This document shows positions 10,889-22,147 of a stretch of 64,000 nt of DNA, in pieces. The notes beneath the pieces are model-generated. The model searched no databases, was not told where the DNA came from, and saw only the letters and a program-made list of their open reading frames with translations. Positions within the stretch are counted from its first letter, which is position 1, and the number at the start of each line of letters is the position of its first letter. A program made the position numbers and the translations under genes. This stretch comes from Diploptera punctata (taxonomy: Eukaryota; Arthropoda; Insecta; Blattodea; Blaberidae): assembly GCA_030220185.1 (NCBI GenBank), contig JASPKZ010010206.1:1-64000 (forward strand). The letters run 5' to 3'.

Positions 10889-12185
10889 AGGTGCGTTGCA
10901 AAATGATACACATACACCATACACACCTAAATAAAAAAATACATTCATGATTTCACATGTTATTTACAAGTTTCTGTAGCACGGGCACTGCCATATTTTC
11001 CCATTTAGAGATGATTGCTGCCTACAATATGCATTGATATTAGCGTAGTGATTTCCATAAGCATACACAGTACGACAACAAAATAGCCCTGAGGTTCTCC
11101 ATAGGATTTAGATCAGGAGAATTTTCGGGTCACTCCATTACATGTACCTACCGCATTCTGCTGAAACCATTCCCATGTGAAGTTTGCAACATGAATAGAA
11201 GTATTATCCTAAGGTAATATTCAATATGGAACTGCAATCATCTCCCTAAAAGGTAAAGGTGAATCTGTAGTAGATCTTGTAAGCCAGTTGCATTTCATTC
11301 GGTCCTTAGGAATGGCTATATTTGTTTGGTTCCCATAACCATACCCAGTCCATACCATTAGTGACTTAGCTCCTTGTTGACTTTTGAAAATATCTGCTCT
11401 TCTTTCGGCAAATCATGCCAATAATAGACTGCCCCATCCGGCCATCTAAATTTATTTTTTCTCATCACTGAACAATACTTGTTCCCATTCGGACTTCCAA
11501 GACAGGTGTTGCTTTGCTCAGGTTACTCGTTGCATCTTATGGAGGCTGGCTTTTTTCTTTCTTTCTCATATGAACAATTTGCTTCGAACCACCGTTCTAG
11601 GTAATGTAGATTTGCGTACACTAATGTTCAGATCTTGAGCTAATTTTCCCAGGGAGATACCATCTGCACTTAGTCCTCTGATAACCAACATATCCTGACG
11701 CAGTGTAAGCTTATGTGATCTTCCAGAATACTTTTTGTACCATATTCTGATCCATGCTTCAAAAACTATTTACTACCGATGGGTATGTGTCAATCGTCCA
11801 ACATATTTCTTTAGACGATAACCCTTCGTCCTTATAAGCGAGTATTTGTCCTTTCTCCACATCTGACAATTTTGGTTTTCGTCTGAAACACGGAACTGTA
11901 AAGTCCAGCATAGCATGCAAGTATTTCTATTCTGCTGCGTACTTACACACGCCCTCTACAGTAAACACCGAAAGTAACAGGGAGTAAGAGAAGTATGACT
12001 TGTGCTTCTTTACCTGAAACTAGCGGTTGTATCATTATGCAATAACCGGTATATGAATTTGCAACAAGCAATTGAACTGATGGTGTATTATCAGACAACT
12101 TAGGATAAGTTTTACCTGATCATTTTGCCATTTTTTTCAGTATAGTCTCAAAAAAGTGGTGCTTGTATCATTTTGCACTACACCT
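10889..12185 (-). mobile_element. Tc1/mariner element, complete end to end
   Basis: 1297 bp, ending in inverted repeats of about 22 bp (19 of 22 match; shared core GCAAAATGATACA) and flanked by TA on both sides (10887-10888 and 12186-12187), the target duplication of this superfamily. A transposase relic on the minus strand runs from about 11913 (KPKLSDVEKGQI helix-turn-helix) through a VLFSDEKKF catalytic box near 11445 to ENSPDLNPMEN near 11120. It is interrupted by stops and frameshifts. The length is normal for the superfamily. Confidence 0.9.
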
Positions 12186-12249
12186 TATACAATTATACTG
12201 TAAGTAGAAGCCCTACGTTGAGAAAACCTACTACAACGACTGAATATCT

Positions 12250-12350
12250 GGCATGCTGATCTCGGGTCACTCGTACACAGACTGGGGATTCCATCTGAAT
12301 GATTGACATATGTGCATATGAGAGTAGAGCCGGTTGTTAGGGCAAGACCC
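12250..12350 (+). repeat. probable degraded 3' part of SINE S2
   Basis: Resembles the S2 3' part at 18960-19065 (ATTGACATATGTGCATATGAG, GCCGGTTGTTAGGGCAA), but is diverged. Confidence 0.45.
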
Positions 12351-13140
12351 TTGTAGGTCCCATGAGAAATTTTATGTACAGGACACTATCCACGCCGTAT
12401 TTCACTTCAATCTGTTAGACTTCTCATTGTGCGTTCATGATATAGCAATATCCAGACAAATTATTTTGCTAACTTAGTCTTCAGTTAATCCATGTCCCTA
12501 AAGGCTATCCATTCAAAAAGTGATCCCCATCATAACAAAACCATGTGACCTGCTCGCTTTTCATTGGTTATGGACACCGACGTACGATGTAGAAGGAATA
12601 AGTACGAGAAAAAAGTAGCACCCTCCATTAAATTAAAAATATGTCCTCTGAATATACTTGTTATTCTTCGTGAATGAAAATAGTAATATTCAAAACATAG
12701 AAAATATTCTGAAATATATCTAATCAATAATTACATCTTAAAATAGTTTATTACATATGGATGATGCATTTGAGTCATACTTCAATCGATTCTGATGCAA
12801 AAAAAAATGGCTGAAGGTGTTGAGTCTTTTGTTGCTGTGTCGCCATCTAAATTTAAAAAAAACACGAGTCTGGTAAACTAGTAATCAAAAAACAGTTATT
12901 TTAAATCTATTTCACAAGTTCAGGGAAAAATCTCACCAGCTTTCTTGTAATCTATCGCATTCAATCATCACATGTTTCATATACTTCACACGTGCTCCCT
13001 GTCAATGTGACAGTAATTGTGGCGCGAATGGCGGAAGGATACAACTGGCTTTTGTTTATGTTAGGATCACTCTAAAAGGGGATAACGTGTAAGCATTTTT
13101 TACGGTATTTTTCTCAGAGTTATTTACGAGAACAATTTGA
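12351..13140. other. AT-rich spacer, no gene
   Basis: No supported coding sequence or RNA. No repeat recognised. Confidence 0.4.
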
Positions 13141-13392
13141 TGAGTCATTTCGAAAAGGGATCATCTACTATTTTTCTTAAATTCACTTGTTTCGTTATTC
13201 CATGTTTATATACCTACTTCCATCGTTTCTGCGCAAGAATGGATAAACTACAACATTCCTTTACCGCTTTCTGACTTTATTTCAGTAGCAATTTCAGGTT
13301 CAATGCTTTATCCTTAACAAGTTGAATACATTTTTTTCCCTTCTACTGTAAAATTTAATCAGCTGTAGATGATCCCTTTTCGAAATGACTCA
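13141..13392. mobile_element. MITE with perfect 28-bp terminal inverted repeats
   Basis: 13141-13168 is the exact reverse complement of 13365-13392 (starts TGAGTCATTTCG, ends GGGATCATCTAC). The interior has no ORF. The inverted match continues imperfectly a few bases outward (TTGA/TTCAA), so the true ends may lie slightly beyond. The superfamily is not assigned because no clear target duplication is visible. Confidence 0.8.
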
Positions 13393-13819
13393 TTCAATTA
13401 TAGATCGAATTTAAGTGCTAATGTTTGTGAACACAAAAAGGAAAACATAGGCAATATGTAACAAAAACCAGTTTTACTGTAACCTGAAGTTAAAGGACTT
13501 GATGACTTGGATTTTTCCATCCAGTCTACTTTCAGTTAAAACAAGATGTCCATGGGCGCGGTTATTTGTGATGTTTTAAATAATCGAACAATACACGCGT
13601 TGATAAGAGTAAAAACATGATATAATTTAATAATTTCATTGAATTATGTGACATTTAGACGGATATTTAAATTATGGATGTTTGCATTAACCTTTCACAT
13701 ACCAAGATAAAAAACGCAATGAATAACAAGCGGTGTAGATCTGTAACTGTACCACAAATAAAAAACGATATGTCAGCATGTCGCTCTCTTGCAACTTAAG
13801 TCATCAAAATCGCAATTTA
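13393..13819. other. AT-rich spacer, no gene
   Basis: Nothing recognisable. Confidence 0.4.
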
Positions 13820-14000
13820 AATCTGGGAGTGAAAGTGCCGACAAATTTTGACCAGAGGCCTCTTACTTCAGGCTTTACCTATCGTAAATCTACGACATGG
13901 GACCCACAATTGTATATCCCTTCCAAAATAACCAATTGCTCACAATTTTTACAAACTTAAAATCCATGGAATCTGGATGGTTTTTGAACTCGCGTACTTC
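13820..14000 (-). repeat. SINE S3, degraded copy
   Basis: Follows the S3 order on the minus strand: ACAAATTTTGACCAGAGGCC, TTCAGGCTTTACC, GGGACCCACAATT and TTTTTGAACTCGCG. Much diverged from the copies at 19305 and 20845. Confidence 0.65.
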
Positions 14001-14147
14001 GGAAACTAAAGACGAGCTTAAAACTTTATGAGTTTGTGTGTTATAATAAACGTTACGATCTCATAATAAATAGTATGGGAATATCCATACCGTTACCGGT
14101 ATGTTAACTTTTAACTCATGTTTTATTTAAATGTATTACTTTTTTTG

Positions 14148-14446
14148 CGGTTCCATGGCGTAAGCGGTTAGACGCTCGCCTCTCTCCGCTGGGGCCCCGA
14201 GATCGATTCTCGATCACTCCATGTGGGTTTCGTGGTGGACGAAACGGAGCTTGGGCAGGTTTTCCCCTGCCATATGTTTCATTCCACCATTTCTCCACAC
14301 TCATCTCACCCATTTCGTTTCAGTTCATTCATCCGCCCTTCTGAAGGTGCGTCAGGATTGGTCGGCCGGCACCCTTGTCGTTCACAGACCTCTATAAATA
14401 TAGGGGCTTCATTTCATCTCATTCCTGATACGAGTTGAAGATATTT
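14148..14446 (+). repeat. tRNA-derived SINE, family S5
   Basis: The tRNA-like head has a box A-like ATGGCGTAAGCGGTTAG and a box B-like GATCGATTCTC. It is followed by a unique body (GTGGACGAAACGGAGCTTGG ... GGTCGGCCGGCACCC) and an AT-rich end. Only copy in the window. GC-rich compared with its surroundings. Confidence 0.7.
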
Positions 14447-14776
14447 TTATTTACTTTGTTTTTTTCGATTGAATGCCTTTAATGTCTATAGGATTTATGG
14501 TAACCCTAGTTCACCGGGACCGACAAATGAAAGCTATGTCATCTAACACCATAAATGAATAGAAGAAAAGAAAAATCACATAACATTAAGGCATTCATCA
14601 CATTATGTGATTTTATTGTAGCTAATAAAAGTTAAATTTTATAATAACATACAATATTTGTCACTCGAGTCTTAGTGAATATGTTTTACTATCATAAAGT
14701 TACTAGTTATAATAAAAGTTTAGGAATTATTAATCAAGTTATGAAACCATCCCTTGTACAAAAAAAAACACCAGAT
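14447..14776. other. AT-rich spacer, no gene
   Basis: Nothing recognisable. Confidence 0.4.
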
Positions 14777-15165
14777 TACGTTTATATAACACTTTGGCTA
14801 GACCAGTGTTGACCTATGGTAGTGAAGCATGGACACTAAAAAAACAACATGAAAGCAGAATAACGGCTTGTGAAATGAGATTCATGCGCAGAACAGCGGG
14901 TTACACCAGATGGGATCGGAAAAGGAACACCAATATCTTAAAAGAATTGAAGACTACGCCAATTTTGGAATATATTAAACAGTACCAACTAAATTGGAAA
15001 CACCATCTTGAAAGAATGAGTTCAAATCGGATCCCCAAAGCTGTTTATAATTATATACCAAGAGGACGAAGATCACTGGGCCGTCCTATGAAACGCTGGA
15101 GGGAAAATTTTCTATAGGATCGTAACAGGCCTTGGCCTAATACTTGGAAGGAAGAAGAAGACGAT
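14777..15165 (+). pseudogene. LINE reverse transcriptase, C-terminal fragment
   Basis: An open 107-codon stretch begins at the end of the RT thumb: ARPVLTYGSEAWTLKK, then EMRFMRRTAGYTRWDRKRN, WKHHLERM and RGRRSLGRPMKRWRE. This is the standard C-terminal region of RTE/jockey-like insect LINEs. A GAAGAAGAAG tail near 15150 marks the 3' end. 5'-truncated and therefore not active. Confidence 0.85.
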
Positions 15166-15272
15166 TTGACATATATTGTTTTATATAACAAAACTGTGAA
15201 ACTGAATACGATCTATACAGCGAACAATATAAGAAATATATAGTAAACAATATAAATATATATTGAATATTT

Positions 15273-15631
15273 GTCCACCGCTGTGGTCTCGAGGTAGCGG
15301 CTGCCTTGTCACCCAGCGGGCCCGGGTTCGATCCCCGGTCGGGGCAGTTTTTCTGGGTGAGGTTTTTATCGGGGTTTTTCCTCACCTGTAAGACAAATGT
15401 CAGGAAAACTTTAAGGCCCAAACGGTCCCCGAAATCATATGGCCATCATCCTTATCATTATCATCCTTACCATTATCATTATCATTATCATCATCATCCT
15501 TCACCGGTGTGGAAAGCAACGGGAAGCTACCACACCTACACAATTCCCTAGTAAAGCTGCAAGCATAGCATGAAACTGCTATGATTGCAGTGAAGGACCT
15601 GCCTTCGGGCAGAATTACTATGGATGGATGG
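15273..15631 (+). mobile_element. SINE S1a with 11-bp target duplication
   Basis: The tRNA-like head (GGTCTCGAGGTAGCGG, then box B GGTTCGATCCC) is followed by a body with CCTCACCTGTAAGACAAATG, a variable ATC/ATT simple repeat, and a 3' part ending in a GGAT repeat. It is flanked by ATTGAATATTT at 15262-15272 and 15632-15642. Other S1a copies: 21800-22136, 22903-23215 and 36412-36732. Confidence 0.9.
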
Positions 15632-15689
15632 ATTGAATATTTAAGAGGAGAAGACTGTGAAGAGGGGTAAAAGTAACTCGAAATAATAA

Positions 15690-15745
15690 CACTCACACAC
15701 ACACATACATATATATGTATGTATGTATGTATGTATGTGTGTGTA
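15690..15745. repeat. CA/TA/TATG microsatellite
   Basis: CACACA, then TATATA, then GTAT repeats just outside the LINE insertion site. Confidence 0.9.
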
Positions 15746-15755
15746 ATTTTAAAAT

Positions 15756-16520
15756 ACTTACTTACTCACTCACTGGCACTATCGAATCCGTAGGTTCATG
15801 GCCGCGCGGACATAAGCTCTCCATACATCCCTATCCTGAGCTAATGCTTTCCAATCATTCCCTGTATAAATCTACTTCCCTCAAATCATAGTTAATGTTG
15901 TTCTCCCACCTCATTCCTGGTCTACCAACTGGGCGTTTTCCTTCTGGCTTTCCTACAAGAAGTTTCCATGCACGTCTTTCATTCCCCATACGTGCAACAT
16001 GTCCTGCCCATCGCAGTCTACAAGACTTAACTGTTCTTATTATATCTGGCTTCCTATAAAGGCCATGTAGTTCATTGTTATGTAGTCTTCTCCATTCACC
16101 TGTCTGTTCATCTCTCTTTGGTCCAAAAATTTTCCTAAGAACTTTATTCTCAAATACTCGTAATCTCCTTTCCTCCCTTAAAGTAAGAGTCCATGTTTCG
16201 CACCCATATAATATAACTGGTAGAATAATAGTTTTATATATTTTCAGCTTAATGTTTTTTGAAAGGAGTTGCGACATCAAAAGTATCTGCAATGCATAAT
16301 AGCATGCATTTCCAGAATTGAGCCTATGTTTAATTTCTTTGTGCATCTCATTCCTATTTGTGATTATTGTTCCTAGGTATTTGAATTCAGCCACTTCCTC
16401 AAAATTTCCCTCATTTGTCATTAGCTGTCTATTTCCATTATATACTGAATTTCTACGTGTGACCACATATTTAGTTTTACTGATATTTACTTCCAGTCCT
16501 AATTTCTTAGTGTTACTCAG
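15756..16520 (-). mobile_element. RTE-type LINE, 5'-truncated, with 16-bp target duplication
   Basis: Flanked by TGTGTAATTTTAAAAT at 15740-15755 and 16521-16536. The 3' end (low coordinates) carries the family's TTAC/GTAA repeat tail. An open frame of about 200 codons (16466-15855) encodes the end of the RT (MVTRRNS, FKYLGTIITNRNEM) and the C-terminal domain (ILPVILYGCETWTL, RLRWAGHVARMG, GRPGMRWENNINY). 5'-truncated, hence dead on arrival, but well conserved and probably young. Same family as C1-C4. Confidence 0.92.
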
Positions 16521-16536
16521 TGTGTAATTTTAAAAT

Positions 16537-16865
16537 AAGTGTGATTATTACTTTCATGTTAATGAAGGATATATTCAGCTTTAAAAATATGTGTTTGTAG
16601 ATATGTTAAAGCGTTAAGTATGTACCAATTCTTAATAATTTCTCAGGAATAACTAGAGCTACAGTAGAGCTATGAAATTTTCAGGATACTTTACTCACTG
16701 TGCGATGAAGTTCCTGTAGCAGATTCAGTAACATAATTCTTCAAAAACCACATTTAAATAAATAACTCATATGAAAATAATATATATAATTTTTAAAAAT
16801 TAAAATTCAATCATGCCCTGCTCTGAGTAGGATTGTATACTTATTGACTACCGTGTAGCTAAATT

Positions 16866-16917
<52 letters not shown>

Positions 16918-17315
16918 CTATATTTTGTACTACATATATAAGAGAAATGTATGTTTGTGTTGGAATACTTGGGTAGCTCGAGTCGTTAGAGCGCTAAACA
17001 TACAGTGTTTAGAGACTCGAGTTCAAATCCCGACTCAAGTATTCATTTTTCATTTCACACCTTGGTAATACGACGACATGTTGGGACAAAATTTTAAAAT
17101 CTGAGGACTTTTTTGACTAGTCAAGGACATGCAGGTCCTCCCAAACACGAAAATTTAAGACAAGACACGCCATTCACTCTTACATTCATTCGAAAGATGG
17201 TTAATATGATATTAAAGATTATAATGGTCAGATAGTGTTCGGAGACTCTTTGGGCCTTAAAGTTTCTCATTTCTTATGTTTTCTTATTTTATTCTTATTT
17301 TATTTATTCGGATCA
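16537..17315. other. spacer with (TA)n and a tRNA-like element
   Basis: (TA)n at 16872-16911. A tRNA-like head lies at 16966-17041 in plus orientation (GGTAGCTCGAGTCGTTAGAGC, then GAGTTCAAATCCC), the same type that forms the 4129-4250 palindrome. A short scrap at 17226-17262 resembles SINE S1 (minus). No gene seen. Confidence 0.55.
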
Positions 17316-17437
17316 ACACCTGGTCAGACAACGGCTATCGCTTATGAGAGGAACAAACGCTAAAGATGATTCTGTAAAATTTAAATTAAAAAACTTGAAA
17401 AATGATTAAATGCAGCAAGAATACCAAATCAAAATTG

Positions 17438-17476
<39 letters not shown>
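17316..17476 (+). repeat. short RTE LINE fragment followed by (TA)n
   Basis: 17316-17440 matches 28095-28225 of LINE C1 (GACAACGGCTATCGCTTATG ...) and has a premature stop. It runs directly into a TA repeat. Internal to the LINE, so not a simple 5' truncation. Confidence 0.8.
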
Positions 17477-17478
<2 letters not shown>

Positions 17479-17650
17479 TGCTCCGATTTTGAGCTACTTT
17501 TTACTTCTCTCCATAACCGTCTTTTCTTAAAGTATGTATAATAAAAGGTAAGCTAGCCCTATTTTAATCAAATCGTGTTTTTTAGTTGAAGAGTAGTTTT
17601 GAAATTAAAGAAAGCGAAGTTATTCTGGGACAAAGTAAAATAATGATATA

Positions 17651-17654
<4 letters not shown>

Positions 17655-17685
<31 letters not shown>
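17655..17685. repeat. (TA)n microsatellite
   Basis: About 16 TA units. Confidence 0.9.
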
Positions 17686-17688
<3 letters not shown>

Positions 17689-17875
17689 TTTGGAAAGCAG
17701 CAGCATAGGCCTACGTTCAGTTTCGAGAATTGCGATGAATAAAGAAGAAGGAGAGGAAGAAAACTAATCAAGAATAGCAACCGTGCCTTTATTTAGATCG
17801 CCGAAAAAAACTGCATGTGATGACTTTGAGCAACATGTATTAAGCAAGACTATTTTGAAATGTTATGATGATGGC

Positions 17876-18300
17876 CAAGTCCACCGCAGGAGTCTCAGGG
17901 TAGGGTCGTTGCCTCGTACGCAGCAGGCCAGGTTCGATCCCCGCTGGGGACAAGTTTCCTGGGCGATGGTTTTTTTCGGGAGTTTTGCTCACCTGTAAGA
18001 CAAATGTCAGGAAATGTTAAGTTCCAAACGGTCCCCAAATAGGCTATCATCTGGTCATAATCATCATTATCATATTCGCCATGTTTAGTGTTAATGTGTG
18101 TGTGAAATATGTGATTCGTCTTAATGTTGTGTTGTCTGGAAGGAAGCCCTGACATGGAGCTAATTCATGCCCTTGTGTGGTCAAAAAAAGTATGTATGTG
18201 ATTCTTAGTTAAAATCCCTCTCTCGACAGATCGTGTCACTGTGGCGTGTGACACGTAAAAGGAAAGTTGGGGAGCGGAAGGACTGTCGATAGAGTGATTG
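17876..18300 (+). repeat. SINE S1b (S1 head with a different 3' part)
   Basis: Shares the head and CTGTAAGACAAATG body with S1a, but continues with TTAATGTGTGTG...TTCGTCTTAATGTTG, AGCTAATTCATGC and a CTCTCGACAGATCGTG segment also present at 21345-21690. The right boundary is approximate. Confidence 0.75.
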
Positions 18301-18732
18301 TTTCCAATTGGCAGTAAAACATCTACCATTAAATAATCCATTAACTTTAGTATACGTTTCGGAACAGGGTACACTCATCCTCGTGGAGGGCAGCTGAGTA
18401 GATATTTGATATGAGAGGTAGTGAAATTCTTTAAGATGATATTGAAACTACAAAAAGATTGATTTAGAAATATAATAATAAAAATATTAGCATTTGCAGA
18501 TGACCTGATTTTAATAGCAAAATCAGAAGACATATTACAAAAAATGCTACATAAACTAAACGAAATATCAAAAAAATATAATATGGAAATATCATCAGAT
18601 AAAAAAAAACACAATGTTTTTCAAGGGCGGTCAACCAGTTCGGACAAAGATCATATTAGAAAATAAACCCAGGGATTATAATAAACCAATAGAACAAGTG
18701 ACAAAATATAACTTCCTAGGTTGCGAAATATA

Positions 18733-19077
18733 GTCCCGCGCCGTAGCCGAGCGGTTAAGGTAGGAAGCCTTGGCGCAGAGCTACGGGACTTGCGCTGGTT
18801 CGAGTCTCCATGGGGGAAGAAATTTTCTCATGGTATTTCGGCCAGTATGGGACCGGTGCCCACCCAGCATCGTGAGGCAATTGGGTAGCTAGAATAAGTA
18901 GCGGCTCCAGGTTGAGGAACCAGCTATAACGGCTGGGGGACTCGACATGCTAACCACATGTCACCCCTACACTGGCTGTTGATCATCTACCTCTGTGATT
19001 GACACATGTGGATGTGAAGGGCCAGCAGCCGGCTGGTAAAAGGGCAACCGCTGAAAAGTGGAAAGACCCTCAATCGG
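18733..19077 (+). mobile_element. SINE S2, full-length, with 15-bp target duplication
   Basis: Flanked by AGGTTGCGAAATATA at 18718-18732 and 19078-19092, inside a LINE coding region that resumes in step after the insertion. The tRNA-like head has box A GTAGCCGAGCGGTTAAGG and box B GGTTCGAGTCTCC. The body runs to ...GGCAACCGCTG, then CAATCGG. It is the reference copy for the fragments at 6595, 7045, 12250 and 39945. Confidence 0.95.
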
Positions 19078-19304
19078 AGGTTGCGAAATATACACAACGG
19101 GAACAGATCTATACATAACAAACAAAAATAATTCTAATTATATAACAGGAACACTAAAAAGAACTTTAAAAAATAAAGCCAGGAAAGACTCCACATTGAA
19201 ATTATACAATAAAATGGCAGTTCCTATTATTACTTCATCTTCTTGTAAGCCCATGTTTCCCTTAACAGAAATTTAGGCGCTCTCCCCCTACAGGGAAGAA
19301 TTTA

Positions 19305-19642
19305 AACCATACTAATTTAGTTACACTTATTTTCGTATAGATGTCAATTGAGTGGTCCATGGTCAGCGTTCCGCCTTATACTGACATCTAGGAAACCAAA
19401 GTAGTACTAGGACGGGAAAATTCGGTAAATTTTGCTTAGAGGCCTTTTCATTCAGGCTTAAGGATCTTTTACAAGCCTGAAAATCTTCAGACTCGGGACC
19501 CACGGCTTCTTAAAGTCCCTCCCGGAGGACTTGCTCCTTGGATTTTTCCATCCTAAAAAAATCCATCGACCCCGGCCGGGTTTGAACCCGCGACCCTCGG
19601 GACCAGAGGCAAGGAGCATGACCACTAGTCCACCGCGGCCGT
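19305..19642 (-). repeat. SINE S3 inserted in LINE family A
   Basis: The minus-strand tRNA-like head (GGTGGACTAGTGGTCATGC, box B GGGTTCAAACCCGG) sits against the LINE at 19642. The body carries GGGACTTTAAGAAGCCGTGG and the end lies near 19305. The 76 bases between 19229 and 19305 are neither LINE nor clear S3. Confidence 0.85.
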
Positions 19643-19990
19643 TACGGATCCGAAACATGAACAGCGACAACACAACAATCTGCCAGAATCCAAGCTGCTG
19701 AAATGAAATTCCTCAGACCAAAGAACAGACAAAGAACATAACACAGAAATAAGACAGCAACTAAAAGTAGAGGAATTAAACACAACAATAGTGATATACA
19801 GAACAAACTGGAAAGAACACTTAGCAAGGATGACCGAAAACAGAATAAAAAAAGCAGCATACAACTATTCACTAAGATAAAGAAGAAGTTTTTTTGAATA
19901 CCAAAGAAAAGATGGAAAGAGCAGCAATTTGGAGCCGGAACAGGCTATCAAAAAGCCTAAACCGTGACAAAGAAGAAGAAGAAGAAGAAG

Positions 19991-20844
19991 AAGAAAAAAG
20001 ATTGATGGTTTACGCCACTCTTACTACATGACTTCCTGTATTGTCTTCTGCTTACCAATGTCAGCAATCGATTCAGTTGACCTTGGCTGTTTATAGCAGT
20101 TGTACTGCGAATTTATTATTTATTTATAAATGTATTTCTCCTAGCATTGTATTTTATCAATTCAATTTATAGTTGCCTTAATTGTAATGCACAATCAGCT
20201 TACAGTTCTGTGCCTTGATTTTTTTATTACTCCAAACTAATTTCCTGCTTCGTTGGTAATTTTATACAAACTGCATTTTGACCACATCATGATACAGAGG
20301 TTGGCATTAAAAGTTATGAAATTCGGGATATTAGGCACGTCACTCTGCTTACATTTCTACCTCTGTAGTATTTTCTATATTACTTGTATTATGATCTTTT
20401 TAACTGATAATCTAATACTGTTTTTAATTATTTTTGTATTATGATGTTGAACAATGTCTTCGACACAATCTGGATTTATAAATTTAAAACCAAATAACCT
20501 GCCACATGTGGTTTATTGGCGAATACGTTACCATAAAGAGAGAAAATATTTAATGCAAAGTATTTTTCAATTTGTTTTTATCTTCTTCTATCCCTGTGAG
20601 GTATTTTGCTCCATTGTACCTCTCTATCTATGTAACTATCTATCTTTCTCTTCCTTTCTACTATTTTACTTACAAACGAAGATCATGCATTTTAATTTTG
20701 CCTACTTCTAATTTCGAGCAGAATTCCAAATAAATTCTGCTCTCACTTACATAGTATAATGTATTTCTGTATCCTTGTATACTGTGTATATAGCCAACCC
20801 CATACGCCCCACTTGGAGACACGTGTGCTACATATTCTTAATCA
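19991..20844. other. AT-rich spacer, no gene
   Basis: Apart from two AT-driven open frames (20253-20444, 20454-20711) of low-complexity hydrophobic composition, nothing is seen. Confidence 0.4.
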
Positions 20845-21171
20845 AGCTAATTAATTACGCTTATTCGCCTACAGATGCCAACAAGTTACATATGATTAGA
20901 ACATCGCCTCAATGAGACATCTAGTAAGCAAATAAGGTATTATTCGGATGGATAAAAGTCGGTTAAATTTTGTACAAAGGCGTTTGTTCAGGTTTGCGGT
21001 ACTTTTACGAGCCTGAATATCTTTAGACTCGGGACCCACGGCTTAGAGTCCCTCCAAGAGGACTTTTCCTTAGTTTTTTTCCATCCTAAAAATTCATCGA
21101 CCCCGGCCGGGTTTGAAACGTGACCCTCGAGACTAGAGGCAAGGAATACAAACACTAGACCACCGCAGGCG
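20845..21171 (-). repeat. SINE S3 copy
   Basis: Collinear with 19305-19642: GGGACCCACGGCTTAGAGTC, ATCGACCCCGGCCGGGTTTG, and a head ending near 21171. A shared 3' part (GCCTCAATGAGACATCTAG) also occurs at 33478-33496. Confidence 0.85.
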
Positions 21172-21344
21172 ACGTGTAGCCTACAATGTGGGAAGTATAT
21201 ATAATGCGCTGAAAGTTTGTCCTTCATTTAACTATACAAAAACTGTCAAGGCTTCGCCTTTGTTTACAGTTATAAACTTCTGCCTTCAACTAAATTTGCA
21301 CAAGAATGAAAAACCCAAATCACTTCATAATTATTTTCATCATT

Positions 21345-21690
21345 TAGGTGGGTATAAGTTTCCTGGGTGTTCTTTTTTTTCTTTTTTTTTCGCCTGTAAG
21401 ACGAATCTCACGAAATTTTAAGGCCCAAACTGTCCCCGAACATCATCTTATAAGTATAATCGCCAGGTTTAATATGAATGTGTGAGTGAATACTGTGTTC
21501 CGACTTAATGTTGGGTGTCTCGGAGGAGACCCTGGATTGAGCTGATCACCCATTCGCGGAGACCTTCCATATCCTTCTGTTGTCAAAGAAATAGTATGTA
21601 TCTGATCCAAAGTTTAAAATTCCTCTCCCGACAGGTCATGACAGGGAGTCGTGGGACCTGTAAGGTGAGAAGTTAAACGAGGATGAAGAA
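21345..21690 (+). repeat. SINE S1b, head missing
   Basis: Begins within the body (AAGTTTCCTGGGTG ... CCTGTAAGACGAATC) and follows the S1b 3' part to CTCTCCCGACAGGTC and beyond. The tRNA-like head is absent. Confidence 0.75.
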
Positions 21691-21799
21691 GACGAACGAA
21701 TGAAATATATTTCGATATAGTCATTTTTCAGAAATACGCTATCAAACATATTATTTATTATTATTGTTATTATTTTTGTTAATAATATTATTAAAGTAT

Positions 21800-22136
21800 C
21801 CATCCATAGTAATTCTGCCCGAAGGCAGGTCCTTCAATGCAATCATAGCATTTACATGCTATGCTTGCAGCTTTACTAGGGAATTGTAGGTGTGGTAGCT
21901 TCCCGTTGCTTTCCACACCGGTGAAGGATGATGATGATGATAATGATAAGGATGATGATGATGGCCATATGATTTCGGGGACCGTTTGGGCCTTAAAGTT
22001 TTCCTGACATTTGTCTTACAGGTGAGGAAAAACCCCGACAAAAACCTGACCCAGAAAAAACTGCCCCGACCGGGGATCGAACCCGGGTCCGCTGCGTGAC
22101 AAGGCAGCACGCTACCTCGAGACCACAGCGGTGGAC
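21800..22136 (-). mobile_element. SINE S1a with 11-bp target duplication
   Basis: Flanked by TATTAAAGTAT at 21789-21799 and 22137-22147. The head is at the high-coordinate end (GGGATCGAACCCGGG complement box B). The body matches 15273-15631 closely, including the ATG/ATC simple repeat. Confidence 0.92.
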
Positions 22137-22147
22137 TATTAAAGTAT

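Larger units (their letters stand above)
18450..19990 (+). pseudogene. LINE family A reverse transcriptase, split by two SINEs
   Basis: Three pieces are collinear with the 3214-4041 copy. 18450-18732 has FADDLILIAKSED and KYNFLGCEI. 19078-19228 has ITGTLKRTLKNKARKDSTLKLYNKMAVP in parts. 19642-19990 has the YGSET box and ARIQAAEMKFLR, then a GAA repeat tail. SINE S2 sits at 18733-19077 and SINE S3 at about 19305-19642. Stops are present in each piece. 5'-truncated. Confidence 0.85.

Noticed and set aside
14148..14230. Possible genuine tRNA gene
   Set aside because: Box A and B are present, but the acceptor ends do not pair and a SINE body follows; treated as SINE S5.
20253..20711. Two hydrophobic open frames that look like membrane proteins
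   Set aside because: Phe/Leu/Ile-rich because of T-rich DNA; no start context or family features.
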